This document shows, piece after piece, positions 9,444 to 19,256 of a stretch of DNA of 64,000 nt. This DNA comes from Desulfatitalea sp. BRH_c12. Its GTDB lineage: Bacteria > Desulfobacterota > Desulfobacteria > Desulfobacterales > Desulfosarcinaceae. The notes below the pieces were generated by a model. That model was not told the DNA's origin and made no database searches. It saw nothing but the letters and a program-made list of their open reading frames with translations. Each line of letters opens with the position of its first letter. Position 1 is the stretch's first letter. The position numbers and the translations under genes were made by a program. The DNA lies in the NCBI GenBank assembly GCA_000961655.1, contig LADR01000047.1:124001-188000 (forward strand). Reading direction: 5' to 3'.

Positions 9444-10400
9444 ATGGAAAAGAAAAAAATATATGGGGCCACCCTCAAGGAACAGCTGCTCGCCAGCACA
9501 CGTGACCGGCTCTACAACTTCATCATGGCTGGCGACAGCATCCGAGGCGTCGCAGTCAATGGGACGCGGATGGTCAATGAAATGCGCTGGAATCATGAAT
9601 TGGGCGTACTCGAAACACTTGTGCTGGGACACGCCTATCTGGGTGCCGCACTTCTGTCGTCCGGTCTCAAGGGCAACGACCGCCTCTCTATCGGGGTGGA
9701 ATGCTCCGGCCCCATTAAAGGGCTGAATGTCGAGTCCAACGCTTTCGGCGAAGTGCGTGGCTATCTGAAACAGGTGCCCATTCCTGTCGACAAGCCTTTG
9801 CAGAGCTTCGATCTGTCGCCCTTTTTCGGAGCGGGTTTCCTTTCGGTCACCCGGTTTCTGGAAGATGCCAAACATCCTTTTGTGGGCACGGTCATGATGG
9901 AATATGGAAGCCTCGCCAAAGATCTGGCCTTGTATCACCTCAAATCTGAACAGGTGCCCAGTTCCTTGTCCTTGAGTGTCGTTTTCGACCAGGATGGCGA
10001 AGTTCAAGGCGCCGGCGGGTTGTTGCTGCAGGCACTGCCGGGGGCAGATGATAAGGTGTTGTCCAAACTCGAGCACCTTGTGCGCGAACTGCCCTCGATC
10101 GGAAATGTGGTCCTCGGGTCGGATTTCCCCGACGAATGGCTGCAGCGGATTTTTGATGGATTCGCACCGCGCCTTTTAGACCACCGCGGCGTCGAGTTCA
10201 TGTGTCATTGCAGCCGCGCCCAGATCCGGACCATGCTTAGCATGCTCGATCCGGCGGAATTGGACGACATGGCGCGCAACGGGCCGTTCCCGATAGAGAT
10301 CCGTTGCCACAACTGCAACACCTGCTATGGTTTTGAACAGACCGACATGCAGGCCATTTATGCCGAACGCAATAACCCGGGCGGGCGGTCGCAACGCTAA
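9444..10400 (+). CDS. hslO: Hsp33 redox-regulated chaperone
   Basis: A cytoplasmic holdase switched on by oxidation: zinc release from four cysteines frees the substrate-binding surface. The typical N-terminal domain is followed by the C-terminal zinc site, visible as CHC near residue 265 and CNTC near 297. Length (318 residues) is normal. ATG 9444 is chosen with AGAGGG five bases upstream; a GTG six bases earlier is possible. The gene ends tail to tail with the Nudix gene, the two stop codons overlapping by two bases. Confidence 0.93.
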   Translation: MEKKKIYGATLKEQLLASTRDRLYNFIMAGDSIRGVAVNGTRMVNEMRWNHELGVLETLVLGHAYLGAALLSSGLKGNDRLSIGVECSGPIKGLNVESNAFGEVRGYLKQVPIPVDKPLQSFDLSPFFGAGFLSVTRFLEDAKHPFVGTVMMEYGSLAKDLALYHLKSEQVPSSLSLSVVFDQDGEVQGAGGLLLQALPGADDKVLSKLEHLVRELPSIGNVVLGSDFPDEWLQRIFDGFAPRLLDHRGVEFMCHCSRAQIRTMLSMLDPAELDDMARNGPFPIEIRCHNCNTCYGFEQTDMQAIYAERNNPGGRSQR

Positions 10401-10936
10401 GGCGTCAGCGCTTTCAGCGCGTTGATGGCCATGAAAATGCCCGCGACGGTCTTGGCGTCATGAATATCGCCGTGGGTTATCATGGCCGTGACTTGCGCCA
10501 GCGGCAGGGTATGCACTTCAATAATTTCGTCTTGATCGAGGTTCTGGACGGCTGGCGCCAGATCGCGGGCCAAGAAGATGTGAATTTTTTCATCCGAGTA
10601 CCCCGGCACGGGCGTGATGACCCCCAGCGCTTCCCAATCGGTGGCGCCGAAACCGGTTTCTTCGATCAACTCGCGACGCGCACATGCCAGAGGATCTTCG
10701 GACCCGTCAAAGGTTCCTGCGGGGATTTCCCACAAAAAACCGCCAACAGCATGCCGGTACTGCTTGAGCATCAGAACCCGGTTATTGTCCAGCAACGGCA
10801 CTACTGCCGCAGCGCCAGGATGACGGATGATCTCCAGATCCACAATGGCACCATTGGAAAGCGTTACATTTTCAACGGTGACATCGAAGACCCGGCCGCG
10901 ATGAATCATGCGGCGTTGATGAACTTGGTAAGTCAT
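10397..10936 (-). CDS. Nudix hydrolase, ADP-ribose pyrophosphatase type
   Basis: A 179-residue hydrolase of nucleoside diphosphates linked to another group, probably ADP-ribose. The Nudix box runs from G74 to about F96 with the catalytic RELIEETGF, preceded by the strand VLMLKQYRHAVGG typical of the ADPRase/NudF group. Start ATG 10936 has GAAGGA six bases upstream; the frame runs nine codons further up without a better signal. It converges with hslO. Confidence 0.9.
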   Translation of the reverse strand: MTYQVHQRRMIHRGRVFDVTVENVTLSNGAIVDLEIIRHPGAAAVVPLLDNNRVLMLKQYRHAVGGFLWEIPAGTFDGSEDPLACARRELIEETGFGATDWEALGVITPVPGYSDEKIHIFLARDLAPAVQNLDQDEIIEVHTLPLAQVTAMITHGDIHDAKTVAGIFMAINALKALTP

Positions 10937-11030
10937 TTGGAATCCTTCGCCAACTGAGTGCATCCTGATAGCGACCCAACGAGGCCTATTGTTTGCACGT
11001 AACTGTCTTTTGCGGCGACCGCTCCGGATG

Positions 11031-11046
11031 TCATCTTTAAAGATGA
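11031..11046. repeat. 16-bp perfect palindrome
   Basis: TCATCTTTAAAGATGA is its own reverse complement and lies one base beyond the stop of the TPR gene. Folded as RNA it would give only a six-pair stem with a TTAA loop and no U-tract, so it is a weak terminator candidate; a DNA-binding site is equally possible. Confidence 0.5.
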
Positions 11047-11047
11047 T

Positions 11048-11653
11048 TCAGGAAGGACTGTTGTTTTTTCGCATTTGCTCGATAATATTCTTGAGCGGGT
11101 CTCCCGCTGGGGTTTTGGCATCGGGGTTGAGTTCCAGCAATTTCTCCCACGCAGCCACCGCACCTTGCGGATCCTTCAGATCGTGCATGAGCACGATGCC
11201 TTTGTTGTAGAGCGCAATTTGATGGTCATTCCGTAAGGAAACCGCTTTGTCAAAAGCCTCGATTGCTTTTTGCGGTTCGCCGTTGCGCCGATGCATGACC
11301 CCCAAATCCGTCCAGACATCCGGACGACTGGCATCCAAGGCCAGGGATTTTTCATACGCGTCGATCGCTTTGACGGGTTGATCCGTATCGAAATAGAGAT
11401 GGCCCAGTTGGGTCCAGGCTTCGACATCTTCAGGACTGTTACGGGTTCTTTCGAGCAACGATGCGATCATATCTTCTTGCTGGGCGGTAATTGGCATGGG
11501 CCCGCCGGCGTTGGTAGCGGATGTCGTCCCGCCCAAGCGGTACGCACTGAACACCACGCCTCCGATGAACCCAAGGGCCACGGCCGCAACCAACAGCAAG
11601 ATCATGTTTTCAGTTTTTACATAGCCCTTCAGTATTTTGACTTCCGCTGCCAT
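11048..11653 (-). CDS. membrane-anchored TPR protein, NrfG/CcmH-like
   Basis: A 201-residue protein with one N-terminal transmembrane helix (about residues 17-38) and three to four TPR units behind it (about 75-195, for example AWTQLGHLYFD and VWTDLGVMHRRNG). Such proteins scaffold periplasmic assemblies; the layout recalls the TPR half of cytochrome c maturation proteins, but no haem-handling neighbours are present. ATG 11653 is chosen over the longer frame because GAAAGGA lies seven bases upstream. Confidence 0.8.
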   Translation of the reverse strand: MAAEVKILKGYVKTENMILLLVAAVALGFIGGVVFSAYRLGGTTSATNAGGPMPITAQQEDMIASLLERTRNSPEDVEAWTQLGHLYFDTDQPVKAIDAYEKSLALDASRPDVWTDLGVMHRRNGEPQKAIEAFDKAVSLRNDHQIALYNKGIVLMHDLKDPQGAVAAWEKLLELNPDAKTPAGDPLKNIIEQMRKNNSPS

Positions 11654-11826
11654 ACATTGTCCTTTCAAGAAAAAATAGTTATCGCAATATAGAGTCAATA
11701 CGTGCGCCAGGCAAGGAATATCGTTTTGTGATAAGTGTCGATTGACGATCCCCTCTTATCGGCGCCCGGTCCGGCTTGCCGATAAGTGCCCGCATACAGA
11801 TAATTTAACGAATAAAGGAGACGCAC

Positions 11827-12831
11827 ATGAATGGAATCGATTGGAACCCGGGGACATTGTTGCGGTTGTCCGGTAGCTACTGGCAGACATTCGCGCTGCA
11901 TGCCGGCGTCAAAATCGGAGTGTTCACCACGCTGGCGAAGCAGCCGATGACCGCTGCCGACGCTGCCGGCTGCATAGACGCCAATGCCCGCGCTTTGGGC
12001 ATGTTGCTCAATGCGCTTTGCGCCATGCAACTGTTGCAAAAGGAGGACGAACATTACGCCTTGACGGCTGCGGCACGGCAGTATCTCGTGGAAGGATCAC
12101 CGGACTATGTGGGGTATATGATTCTGCATCATCATCACCTGTCAGGCGCCTGGGCCCGGTTGGATGAGGCGGTGCATACCGGAAAGTCGTTGCGTCCGCG
12201 CACCTCATTCAGTGAAGGACATGAACGGGAGGCCTTTTTGATGGGCATGTATAATCAAGCCATGCTGCAAGCGCCGGACATTGCGGACGTGATCGATCTG
12301 AGCGGCCGTACCAAACTTTTGGATTTGGGCGGCGGCCCAGGTACCTACGCTGTCCACTTTTGCCGGAAAAACCCGGACTTGCAGGCGGTGATCTTTGATT
12401 TGCCCACCACGCGGCCCTTTGCGGAGCGCACCATCGCGCGTTTCGGACTTTCGGGGCGCGTCGGGTTCGCAGAGGGAGATTATCTGTCTGACCGGATCGA
12501 TGGCACCTATGATGTCGCCTGGTTGTCCCACATATTGCATGGCGAAGGTCCGGAAGCCTGTCGGAATCTCATCGCCAAAACGGTCAAAGCGCTGCAGCCC
12601 GGCGCAATGATCCTGGTACATGAATTCATCTTGCACGACACCATGGATGGACCGCTTTTTCCCGCGCTATTTTCACTCAACATGCTCCTGGTCACCGGAA
12701 GCGGCCAAGCGTATTCCGACGCATTGTTGCGAAGCATGCTGGCCGAAGCAGGCCTAACACAGATTAAACGTCAAGCTTACAGTGGACCGACCGAGTCGGG
12801 CATTCTCAGCGGCATTGTTGCAAAAAAATGA
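11827..12831 (+). CDS. SAM-dependent O-methyltransferase (acetylserotonin/hydroxyindole type)
   Basis: A 334-residue small-molecule methyltransferase. Residues 1-95 form a winged-helix dimerisation domain like that of plant-type O-methyltransferases. The SAM motif LLDLGGGPGTYA is at about 161-172, followed by the acidic loop VIFDLP, and the catalytic-histidine region HILHGEG is near 240. The closest architecture is in the acetylserotonin/carminomycin O-methyltransferase group. AAAGGAG sits seven bases before ATG. There is no pathway around it that tells the substrate. It ends five bases from the convergent gene. Confidence 0.85.
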   Translation: MNGIDWNPGTLLRLSGSYWQTFALHAGVKIGVFTTLAKQPMTAADAAGCIDANARALGMLLNALCAMQLLQKEDEHYALTAAARQYLVEGSPDYVGYMILHHHHLSGAWARLDEAVHTGKSLRPRTSFSEGHEREAFLMGMYNQAMLQAPDIADVIDLSGRTKLLDLGGGPGTYAVHFCRKNPDLQAVIFDLPTTRPFAERTIARFGLSGRVGFAEGDYLSDRIDGTYDVAWLSHILHGEGPEACRNLIAKTVKALQPGAMILVHEFILHDTMDGPLFPALFSLNMLLVTGSGQAYSDALLRSMLAEAGLTQIKRQAYSGPTESGILSGIVAKK

Positions 12832-12836
12832 TCCGG

Positions 12837-13415
12837 TTACCGCGCGACACGCTCCCATATGTGCTGGGATGGCGGCACCGCAATGCGTTGCGGGTCGATT
12901 TGAATCACATGCGCTTCGGGCAAGTAGCGGTTGATGACCAGTGAAATTTGAGTGGTCAACGCATCTATCTTGAGGTTGTTCAGGGCGGTGATCATGCGCA
13001 GGTCGTCTTCCGCCAGTTGGCGCAGATAGCCAAGCCGATCCCGACCGTCTTGATAAAACGTCAACTTATCGTTTAATTCGTCCATGTAAGGCATTAGCGT
13101 GCGTAAAAGCTCGATGTTGTAGTGAAGACGAGTGTTTTGTCGGGCTTGCTCCCAATTGGTGATGCGCTTACTTCTGACCAGAACGCTGATTTCGGAGACC
13201 AGCATCTTTTCTTGTTCGGCAAGCGCGGCGCTTAACTCCTTGGCCTGCAGCATGCGGTCCTTGAGCTGTTGATGGAGAAGATTCAAGTCGGCAATTTTGC
13301 GCTCCAATTCCGCGATCTTCGGGTTGGCCAGCGCCGCCGGCGGTACGCTAATGCTCCATAGCAGCGTAACCAGAAGGAGTAGAAAAAATCCGGATTTTCC
13401 GGTTCGGGTGTTCAT
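12837..13415 (-). CDS. secreted coiled-coil protein, function unknown
   Basis: I do not recognise this 192-residue protein. A signal peptide (about 1-31, ending PPAALA) is followed by a long coiled coil (about 34-75, rich in KIAELERKIADL-type heptads) and a helical remainder, so it should act in the periplasm. The ATG at 13415 is taken because it lies four bases after the stop of the upstream gene, with GGAGG at its end; the longer frame would overlap that gene by 160 bases. The tight spacing makes it the second gene of an operon with the IMAEI-repeat membrane protein, and the two products probably meet in the periplasm. Confidence 0.75.
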   Translation of the reverse strand: MNTRTGKSGFFLLLLVTLLWSISVPPAALANPKIAELERKIADLNLLHQQLKDRMLQAKELSAALAEQEKMLVSEISVLVRSKRITNWEQARQNTRLHYNIELLRTLMPYMDELNDKLTFYQDGRDRLGYLRQLAEDDLRMITALNNLKIDALTTQISLVINRYLPEAHVIQIDPQRIAVPPSQHIWERVAR

Positions 13416-13419
13416 TGGA

Positions 13420-15648
13420 TTACTGCGCCTCCAGTTTTTTGCGGAGTTTTTCCGACAGAAACAAACGCGTGCCATAATTGCCCCACGATCCGATGGCATC
13501 GAGCCCGACCATTTCCAACTGGGAACCGCGCCATTGTGAAAGATTCGCTGTGGCTTCAGGGGATAGCACACTGAGCCCATTGAGTGACAGGCGCTTGCCA
13601 GGCCATTCGGATAAGTGCGCGGCGGCCTCCGCGGACAATTCCCGCAAGCCGTTGAGGCTCAGCCATTCGCCAGGCCACTGGGCCAGAATCCTGGCACCTT
13701 CAGGTGCCAGATCGGTTAATGCGTTAAGATTCATGTCTTTGCCATCCCAAGTGACCAGGCAACGCGCAGTGTCATCCGACAAGGCGGTCAGCAGGTATTT
13801 GCGGGCGTGATTGCCTTGGCAGATTTCGGCGCTGATCGCCTTATTCAGTGGCGCACGTTGGGCCAGCAGGCCGACTTTGCGCTGAAAGACCTTGGCGACT
13901 CCCTCCCAGACGACTGCCAAAGGCGCCGGCTGCAGCGTGTCGCTATCAATGGAAACCTGCGTATCGAATTGCAGACATCCGGCCACTGTGCCCGCCACCT
14001 CTTTCTTTAAAGTTTCGAGAGGCAAACCGCCTATGCCCGACGACAGAATTTCATAAATCGACACCCGACGTTCCAAGTACAGCAGCTCTTCGTTCATGTC
14101 GGCCAACTGCGCCAAGGGTGTTTCCAATTTAGCAATATACGTCTGACGCCGTTGAATCGCTTTTAAAGCGAGCGCGATCTTGTTATCGGCCAGGGCTTCG
14201 TCCAATGAAGGAATCCGGCCGTTGTTCAAGGTGGCTTCAATCTTTTCGGTTTCTTCTTCGATGCCCCGGGCATAGTAGCTTTTCAGCTGGCGGATATCTG
14301 ACATTCTGCCTTGCAGCTGACTGCGTGCGGCGGATAAGTTTTGTTTCATTTCGGGAAAAAGGGTTGCGGGGGTATCCACCGCCCGGGGTGAAGAATTGGG
14401 AGACGGCCGGGAAAATTCACCAGAAGAGGGCCGGGCAGGCTCCGCGGATATCTCCGGCGCAGTGACCTGCGGGGCGGCCGGCAGGGCAGCATTTACCATT
14501 GCGGACGGGGCAGCCATCTTGCCCTTGCCGGAATGTGGACTGGACTGATAGAACCAAAACGTACCGGCCGCCACCAGCAAGATGCCCGCAATGCTCCACA
14601 AAACCGCGGCTATCGGCAGCGAGAGCCGCCGGGCACCGCCCGTTGCTTGAAGGGCGCCTGGTCCCTGTTTGGAGTGCGTTTCAGGATGGCGTAATTGATC
14701 GGGGCCAACTTCGTGTAAAAGCGCGTACTTTGCCGTTGTTTCAACAACCGCTGGCCCATTCTCCGCAGGTAATTCTGCAGATGCTTTTTCCATCACCAGT
14801 CGTTTTTTCGCCAGACCGGAAGGCGCCGCCTCATTGTGCTGACGAGCAGAGGAGAGCAGTTGCGTCAGTTCGTCATCGAACTCCTCCATGGTCAGATTCG
14901 GGTTTGCCTTCTCCGAATCATCTTGCTCCAGATCGTCCTCAATGAACGCCTCGGCTTTCGATTCGGCCTCTTCTATGGATTCAGCGCAGTCATCGGACGG
15001 GGAAGTGATCGGCGCGGAAGCACCCTCGCGCTTTGTTTGCTGCGCTTCGATTTCCGCCATGATTTTTGCCAGATCGGCTTCCTCAGAGTTTTCCGCCGCG
15101 CTTCCATCCGCTTGCGGACGGATTTGGGAAGGAGCGGGCGGTTCTCTGTCCTTATTTCGTTTATGACCGATTTCCGCCATGATCTGGTCCAGGGCGGCTT
15201 GCTGATCTTCGGACAAATCTTTTTCTGTGTCTTGAACGGGAGGCTCTTCTTCGTCTTGAACAGGTGTTTTTGAAACGCTGTCGGTTTTTGCACCTTTCCG
15301 CTTGGCTTCGATTTCCGCCATGATCGCATCCAAAGCACTCTGCTGATCGTCGGAAAGAGCCTCCTCATCCTCTGTCTTTGGCTCTTCTTCAGATTGTTTG
15401 GTGTCAGGGGCGACCGGAGCCTCTGTTTTGATCTGATCGATAGCGGCCGTTTGCTGTGGGCTTTCCGGTTTCTCCGGTTGGGGCGGCGCGATGTTCGCAG
15501 GCTCCTTGGAACCGCCGGCCGAGGCGGAAATTTCGGCCATGATCTTCTCAAAAGCCGCCTTTTCATCATCGCTCAGATTCTCAAGTTCCTCGTCACCGGT
15601 ATCGGGGGTATTTTTTGCAGAATCCTTATTTTGATCTGTTTTTTTCAT
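13420..15648 (-). CDS. single-pass membrane protein with cytoplasmic IMAEI repeats and periplasmic LRR-like repeats
   Basis: A 742-residue protein of unrecognised family. Residues 1-340 are acidic and apparently disordered, apart from four copies of a 13-16 residue amphipathic motif ending in IMAEI at about 25-40, 98-113, 145-160 and 188-200; the consensus is LS[DE]DQQxALDxIMAEI. A more diverged copy may lie at 251-270. A transmembrane helix follows at about 343-367, then a Pro/Ala-rich linker, a helical region (about 425-535) and, near the C-terminus (about 635-720), three or four repeats of 24 residues of the form LxxLSxEAAxxLxxWPGxxLSLNG, which look like leucine-rich repeats. The N-terminus is placed in the cytoplasm by inference. 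Function unknown; the repeats suggest multivalent binding of one partner on each side of the membrane. Confidence 0.85.
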   Translation of the reverse strand: MKKTDQNKDSAKNTPDTGDEELENLSDDEKAAFEKIMAEISASAGGSKEPANIAPPQPEKPESPQQTAAIDQIKTEAPVAPDTKQSEEEPKTEDEEALSDDQQSALDAIMAEIEAKRKGAKTDSVSKTPVQDEEEPPVQDTEKDLSEDQQAALDQIMAEIGHKRNKDREPPAPSQIRPQADGSAAENSEEADLAKIMAEIEAQQTKREGASAPITSPSDDCAESIEEAESKAEAFIEDDLEQDDSEKANPNLTMEEFDDELTQLLSSARQHNEAAPSGLAKKRLVMEKASAELPAENGPAVVETTAKYALLHEVGPDQLRHPETHSKQGPGALQATGGARRLSLPIAAVLWSIAGILLVAAGTFWFYQSSPHSGKGKMAAPSAMVNAALPAAPQVTAPEISAEPARPSSGEFSRPSPNSSPRAVDTPATLFPEMKQNLSAARSQLQGRMSDIRQLKSYYARGIEEETEKIEATLNNGRIPSLDEALADNKIALALKAIQRRQTYIAKLETPLAQLADMNEELLYLERRVSIYEILSSGIGGLPLETLKKEVAGTVAGCLQFDTQVSIDSDTLQPAPLAVVWEGVAKVFQRKVGLLAQRAPLNKAISAEICQGNHARKYLLTALSDDTARCLVTWDGKDMNLNALTDLAPEGARILAQWPGEWLSLNGLRELSAEAAAHLSEWPGKRLSLNGLSVLSPEATANLSQWRGSQLEMVGLDAIGSWGNYGTRLFLSEKLRKKLEAQ

Positions 15649-15810
15649 GGCATCAGCTCACGCATTCTGGTCTACAACGGCACACTCTTTCACATCGCAC
15701 CATCCGGAAGCTTGAATTTCGTTGTGTTTGACTATATTGCATCATATCGGCCGGCTGCGTGGAAACTTAAGATGTGTGGAAACGAATCAACAAATGGCGC
15801 GTCAACGATC

Positions 15811-15839
15811 TTGTTTCCAGACAGCGATAGGCCTATAAT
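15811..15839 (+). promoter_or_regulatory. sigma-70-type promoter for the hybrid kinase
   Basis: TTGTTT (15811-15816), a 17-base spacer and a perfect TATAAT (15834-15839). Transcription from about 15846 would leave a leader of some 28 bases before ATG 15874. The -10 box overlaps a competing ATG at 15838, which argues against that start. Confidence 0.6.
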
Positions 15840-15873
15840 GGCACAAACTTTCAACTCTCGATGTCAGGGACTT

Positions 15874-18030
15874 ATGGCAACCCATTCGAATGCAGAGCCC
15901 GGTTCAGAGCTGCGGCAGTTGCGCAAACAGGTCATTCTGGAGCAGCAAGCACGGTTGGATGCCGAAGAGCGCATCCGGGCGATGCTGGCTGACCACAATA
16001 AGTTGGAGATCGATCTGATCCGTTACCGCGATCATTTCGAGTCGCAGGTTGCCCTCCGGGTTGCCCAATTAATGGCAAACAACGGCAAGCTGGTTCAGGA
16101 AAACGGTGCAAGACGATTGAGCCAACGTGAACCGCGATCTTTCCAGGATCGCTTCAGCGAAGCGTCGCTCATGCTTGAAACCATGCTCAATGCCATTCCG
16201 GATATCATCGGCGTGCAGGATACCAGCCGACGGATCATCCGCTTTAACAGAGCCGGTTATAAATTTTTCGGCCTCGATGAGGACCAAGCGGTCGGCAAAC
16301 GTTGTTTTGAGCTGATCAATCAATGTGCCCCCTGCGACAACTGTGTCGCGCGCCAAATCCTTTGCACCAGCAAACCCGCCCAAGCTGAGAAATATATCGA
16401 CTCCAAAGGGGTCTGGATGGACATCCGCGCCTATCCCATCCTTGACATAGAAGGCCGGGTCATTCGCATTGTCGAACACTGGCGCGACATCACCGACATC
16501 AAGGCGAACGAGGCCTCCCTCGTCGAGTCTGAAGAAAAATACCGATTGCTCGTCGAAAATGCCAATGAAGGCATTTTTATTTTTCAAAACGGTGACTTCC
16601 GATTCTCCAACCACAAAGCCCGCGAAATGGCGCACAAACTCGGTCTGGCGGTGCTGCGCAAGCCTCTGATCGATTACGTGTTCCAAGACGACCGCAGGGA
16701 CGATCCCGATGCCATCATGCGCAGGCTCAACGGCGGTGACCCCAAACCATCGGCTGTCGCATTCCGCTTGATCGATCCGGAAAACGAGTTGATCTGGATT
16801 GAAATGAACACCATCAACATCCGCTGGAAAGGCGCGCCGGCCACCTTGAATTTTGTCAAGGACATCACCCAGAGCAAAGCCCTTGAGCGCCGATTCCAGG
16901 AATCGCAACGATTGGAATCCCTTGGAACCCTGGCAGGGGGGATCGCTCATGACTTTAACAACCTGCTGATGGGCATTCAGGGAAATGTATCCCTTATGTA
17001 TCTGGATGCAGAGCACGATCCGGCGATCACGGAAAAATTGAAAAACATCGAAGATTGTGTGGACAGCGGCGCCCGGTTGACCAAACAGCTGCTCGGATTT
17101 GCACGGGGCGGCAAGTACGTGGTCAAAGCCATGGATATGAATCAAATTATGCAAAGCTCTGCCGAAATGTTCGGGCGTACCCGCAAGACCATCAAGATTC
17201 ACGAGGAATATCAAAAAGAGTTGTGGACCGTCATGGCCGACGGCAGTCAGATCGAGCAGGTCCTGGTCAATCTGTTTCTCAATGCATGGCAGGCCATGCA
17301 CGGATCGGGCGATTTATTCCTGAGGACCGCCAACGTGGTCCTGAACGATGCTTTTGTCGGGTCATTCGATATCCCTCCGGGGCGTTACGTTCAGGTCAGT
17401 GTGAAAGATACCGGCATCGGCATGGACGAGACTACGCAGCGGCGCATCTTCGAACCTTTTTTCACGACCCAGGAACCGGGCCGCGGCACCGGACTAGGGC
17501 TCGCTTCGGTGTTCGGTATCATCAAGAATCATAACGGCACCATCACGGTCAAAAGCCGGCCAGGCCAAGGCAGCCACTTTGACATATACCTGCCGGCCTC
17601 GGACAAAAATCCCGAAGTGGATGCGCCCCCCAAGGGATCCATCGAACTGGGGTCGGAAACCATTTTGTTGGTCGACGATGAAGAGTACATCATCGATGTC
17701 GCCCGTCTGATGCTTGAAGGGCTGGGGTACACGTTGCTGATCGCCAACAGCGGTGCGTCGGCCATAAATTGCTACGCCGAGAAAAATGAGGCCATTGACC
17801 TGGTGATTCTGGATATGGTGATGCCGGATATGGATGGCGAGGAAGTATACGGCAAGCTTCGCGATATCCGTCCCGATATCAAGGTGATTTTCGCCAGCGG
17901 CTACTATGATATTGAACAGGCCAAAGCGTTGCTCGCCAAAGGCCGCAGCGGATTTTTGCAAAAGCCTTTCAATATGCAGCAGCTTTCCACCAAAATTCGT
18001 GGCTTATTGGACAAACCTAGAACAATTTGA
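15874..18030 (+). CDS. hybrid sensor histidine kinase (PAS-PAS-HisKA-HATPase-REC)
   Basis: A 718-residue cytoplasmic two-component kinase with no transmembrane helix. A coiled coil (about 15-75) leads to two PAS domains (about 95-215 and 225-345). The first PAS holds a cysteine cluster CAPCDNC that could bind a metal or sense redox. The HisKA box is [13 protein letters not shown] with phospho-acceptor H359, then N, G1 and G2 boxes of the ATPase, and a C-terminal receiver with phosphorylatable D647. The REC domain suggests a phosphorelay or self-regulation. ATG 15874 is chosen because a good promoter ends at 15839; ATG 15838 is the alternative. The 3' end overlaps the convergent methyltransferase by 14 bases. 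Confidence 0.88.
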   Translation: MATHSNAEPGSELRQLRKQVILEQQARLDAEERIRAMLADHNKLEIDLIRYRDHFESQVALRVAQLMANNGKLVQENGARRLSQREPRSFQDRFSEASLMLETMLNAIPDIIGVQDTSRRIIRFNRAGYKFFGLDEDQAVGKRCFELINQCAPCDNCVARQILCTSKPAQAEKYIDSKGVWMDIRAYPILDIEGRVIRIVEHWRDITDIKANEASLVESEEKYRLLVENANEGIFIFQNGDFRFSNHKAREMAHKLGLAVLRKPLIDYVFQDDRRDDPDAIMRRLNGGDPKPSAVAFRLIDPENELIWIEMNTINIRWKGAPATLNFVKDITQSKALERRFQESQRLESLGTLAGGIAHDFNNLLMGIQGNVSLMYLDAEHDPAITEKLKNIEDCVDSGARLTKQLLGFARGGKYVVKAMDMNQIMQSSAEMFGRTRKTIKIHEEYQKELWTVMADGSQIEQVLVNLFLNAWQAMHGSGDLFLRTANVVLNDAFVGSFDIPPGRYVQVSVKDTGIGMDETTQRRIFEPFFTTQEPGRGTGLGLASVFGIIKNHNGTITVKSRPGQGSHFDIYLPASDKNPEVDAPPKGSIELGSETILLVDDEEYIIDVARLMLEGLGYTLLIANSGASAINCYAEKNEAIDLVILDMVMPDMDGEEVYGKLRDIRPDIKVIFASGYYDIEQAKALLAKGRSGFLQKPFNMQQLSTKIRGLLDKPRTI

Positions 18031-19159
18031 GCTGCCTGCTTTTTGAAACTGACCGGGTCCGGGGAGGGTCGGGTTCAGGTGGGCAGATGAAACTTGCCGG
18101 CTGAATGGCCGCTTCGGATTCATGGATCACCTTGAATCGATCGTTGCCGATAAATTGAATTTGACGCACGGGTTCCAAATACAGCATTTCTTCCTGCCGG
18201 GTAACTACCGGAACGTTGTAGCGCCTATTAAAATTTCGCACTTCCTTTCCGGCCTGCAAGCGGTCGGCGATAAAATCGGCATGCGCCTGCAGGCGCCGTT
18301 CAATTACTCGGTTGGCCAATTCGGGTATTCCCGCGATTTTCTGCAGGGCGATCTCCTGAAAGGCCGGGTCCAGATCATAGCCGATACTGTGGCGCCCGGC
18401 GCTCATGGCCGCCAGCATGGTGGTGGCAGTGCCCACAAAGGGGTCCAGCACCGTATCGCCTTTCACCGAAAACATATTGATCAGGCGGTAAGGCAGATCA
18501 AAGGGGAAAGCTGCGCTGCGTTCCCTGGATTTGCCGTTGCCGTTGTGCAGGGTTTGGGGCGTACCAATCAGATTGAACCATACATCCGAAAACCACTGGT
18601 TGCGCTCCTCCCAGAAAAATGCGCTTGCGTTGCGAAGGTTTTTCTCCTCGGCCGTACTGAAAAGGCGTTTGCCTCCTTTGCGGAAGATCAGAATATACTC
18701 ATGTTCCAAAGTGACATAGGCGCCTGGCGGTAGCATGCCCGATCCCATGAATTTGTTGGGTGCATTGGTCGCCTTGCGCCACAGGATCGTCGGCACTTGC
18801 GTGAAACCCAGAGCATGGAAGGCCGTGATGATGCGTGCGTGATTGGCAAACAACCGGAACAGGGAGGCAATCGTGCGCGTGGCGTCGCCTATATTGATGC
18901 AGACGACGCCCCCCGGTTTGACAACCCGGCCCAATTCTGTCCAGACCCGATCTAACTGGCCGTGCATATGTTCAAAGGCACCGTCGGCCCGGTCTTCAGC
19001 CAAGTCCTCTGCAATGGCGGGGTTGAGCATGCAAAAGAGCGCATCCCACATTTGAATCATGGGATAGGGCGGAGAAGTGACGACCAGGTCGATACTCTGG
19101 TCGTCGATGTCGGCCATTCGGGCTGCATTGTCGATGATGATACGGTGGTGGGTCTGCAT
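18017..19159 (-). CDS. DNA methyltransferase, beta-class N4-cytosine/N6-adenine type
   Basis: A 380-residue DNA amino-methyltransferase. The catalytic motif IV TSPPY is at 28-32 and the SAM motif I (DPFVGTATT) comes later, near 250, the permuted order that defines the beta class. The SPPY form favours N4-cytosine methylation, though N6-adenine enzymes of this class also exist. The C-terminal 90 residues are basic and probably help read the target. No restriction endonuclease or specificity gene is adjacent, so it looks solitary and may be regulatory rather than protective. Target site unknown. Confidence 0.87.
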   Translation of the reverse strand: MQTHHRIIIDNAARMADIDDQSIDLVVTSPPYPMIQMWDALFCMLNPAIAEDLAEDRADGAFEHMHGQLDRVWTELGRVVKPGGVVCINIGDATRTIASLFRLFANHARIITAFHALGFTQVPTILWRKATNAPNKFMGSGMLPPGAYVTLEHEYILIFRKGGKRLFSTAEEKNLRNASAFFWEERNQWFSDVWFNLIGTPQTLHNGNGKSRERSAAFPFDLPYRLINMFSVKGDTVLDPFVGTATTMLAAMSAGRHSIGYDLDPAFQEIALQKIAGIPELANRVIERRLQAHADFIADRLQAGKEVRNFNRRYNVPVVTRQEEMLYLEPVRQIQFIGNDRFKVIHESEAAIQPASFICPPEPDPPRTRSVSKSRQLKLF

Positions 19160-19256
19160 GCCGATATTCCGTTTCGATGGGGTGTAAGAAAAGGTCCTGC
19201 CTGCGCTGAAACCAGATAACTGAGCCTATCGCGACAATTCCAAAGTATCAACTGCC

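Noticed and set aside
16069-17301. 410-codon minus-strand frame opposite the hybrid kinase
   Set aside because: The plus strand encodes PAS and HisKA motifs throughout; the antisense product has none.
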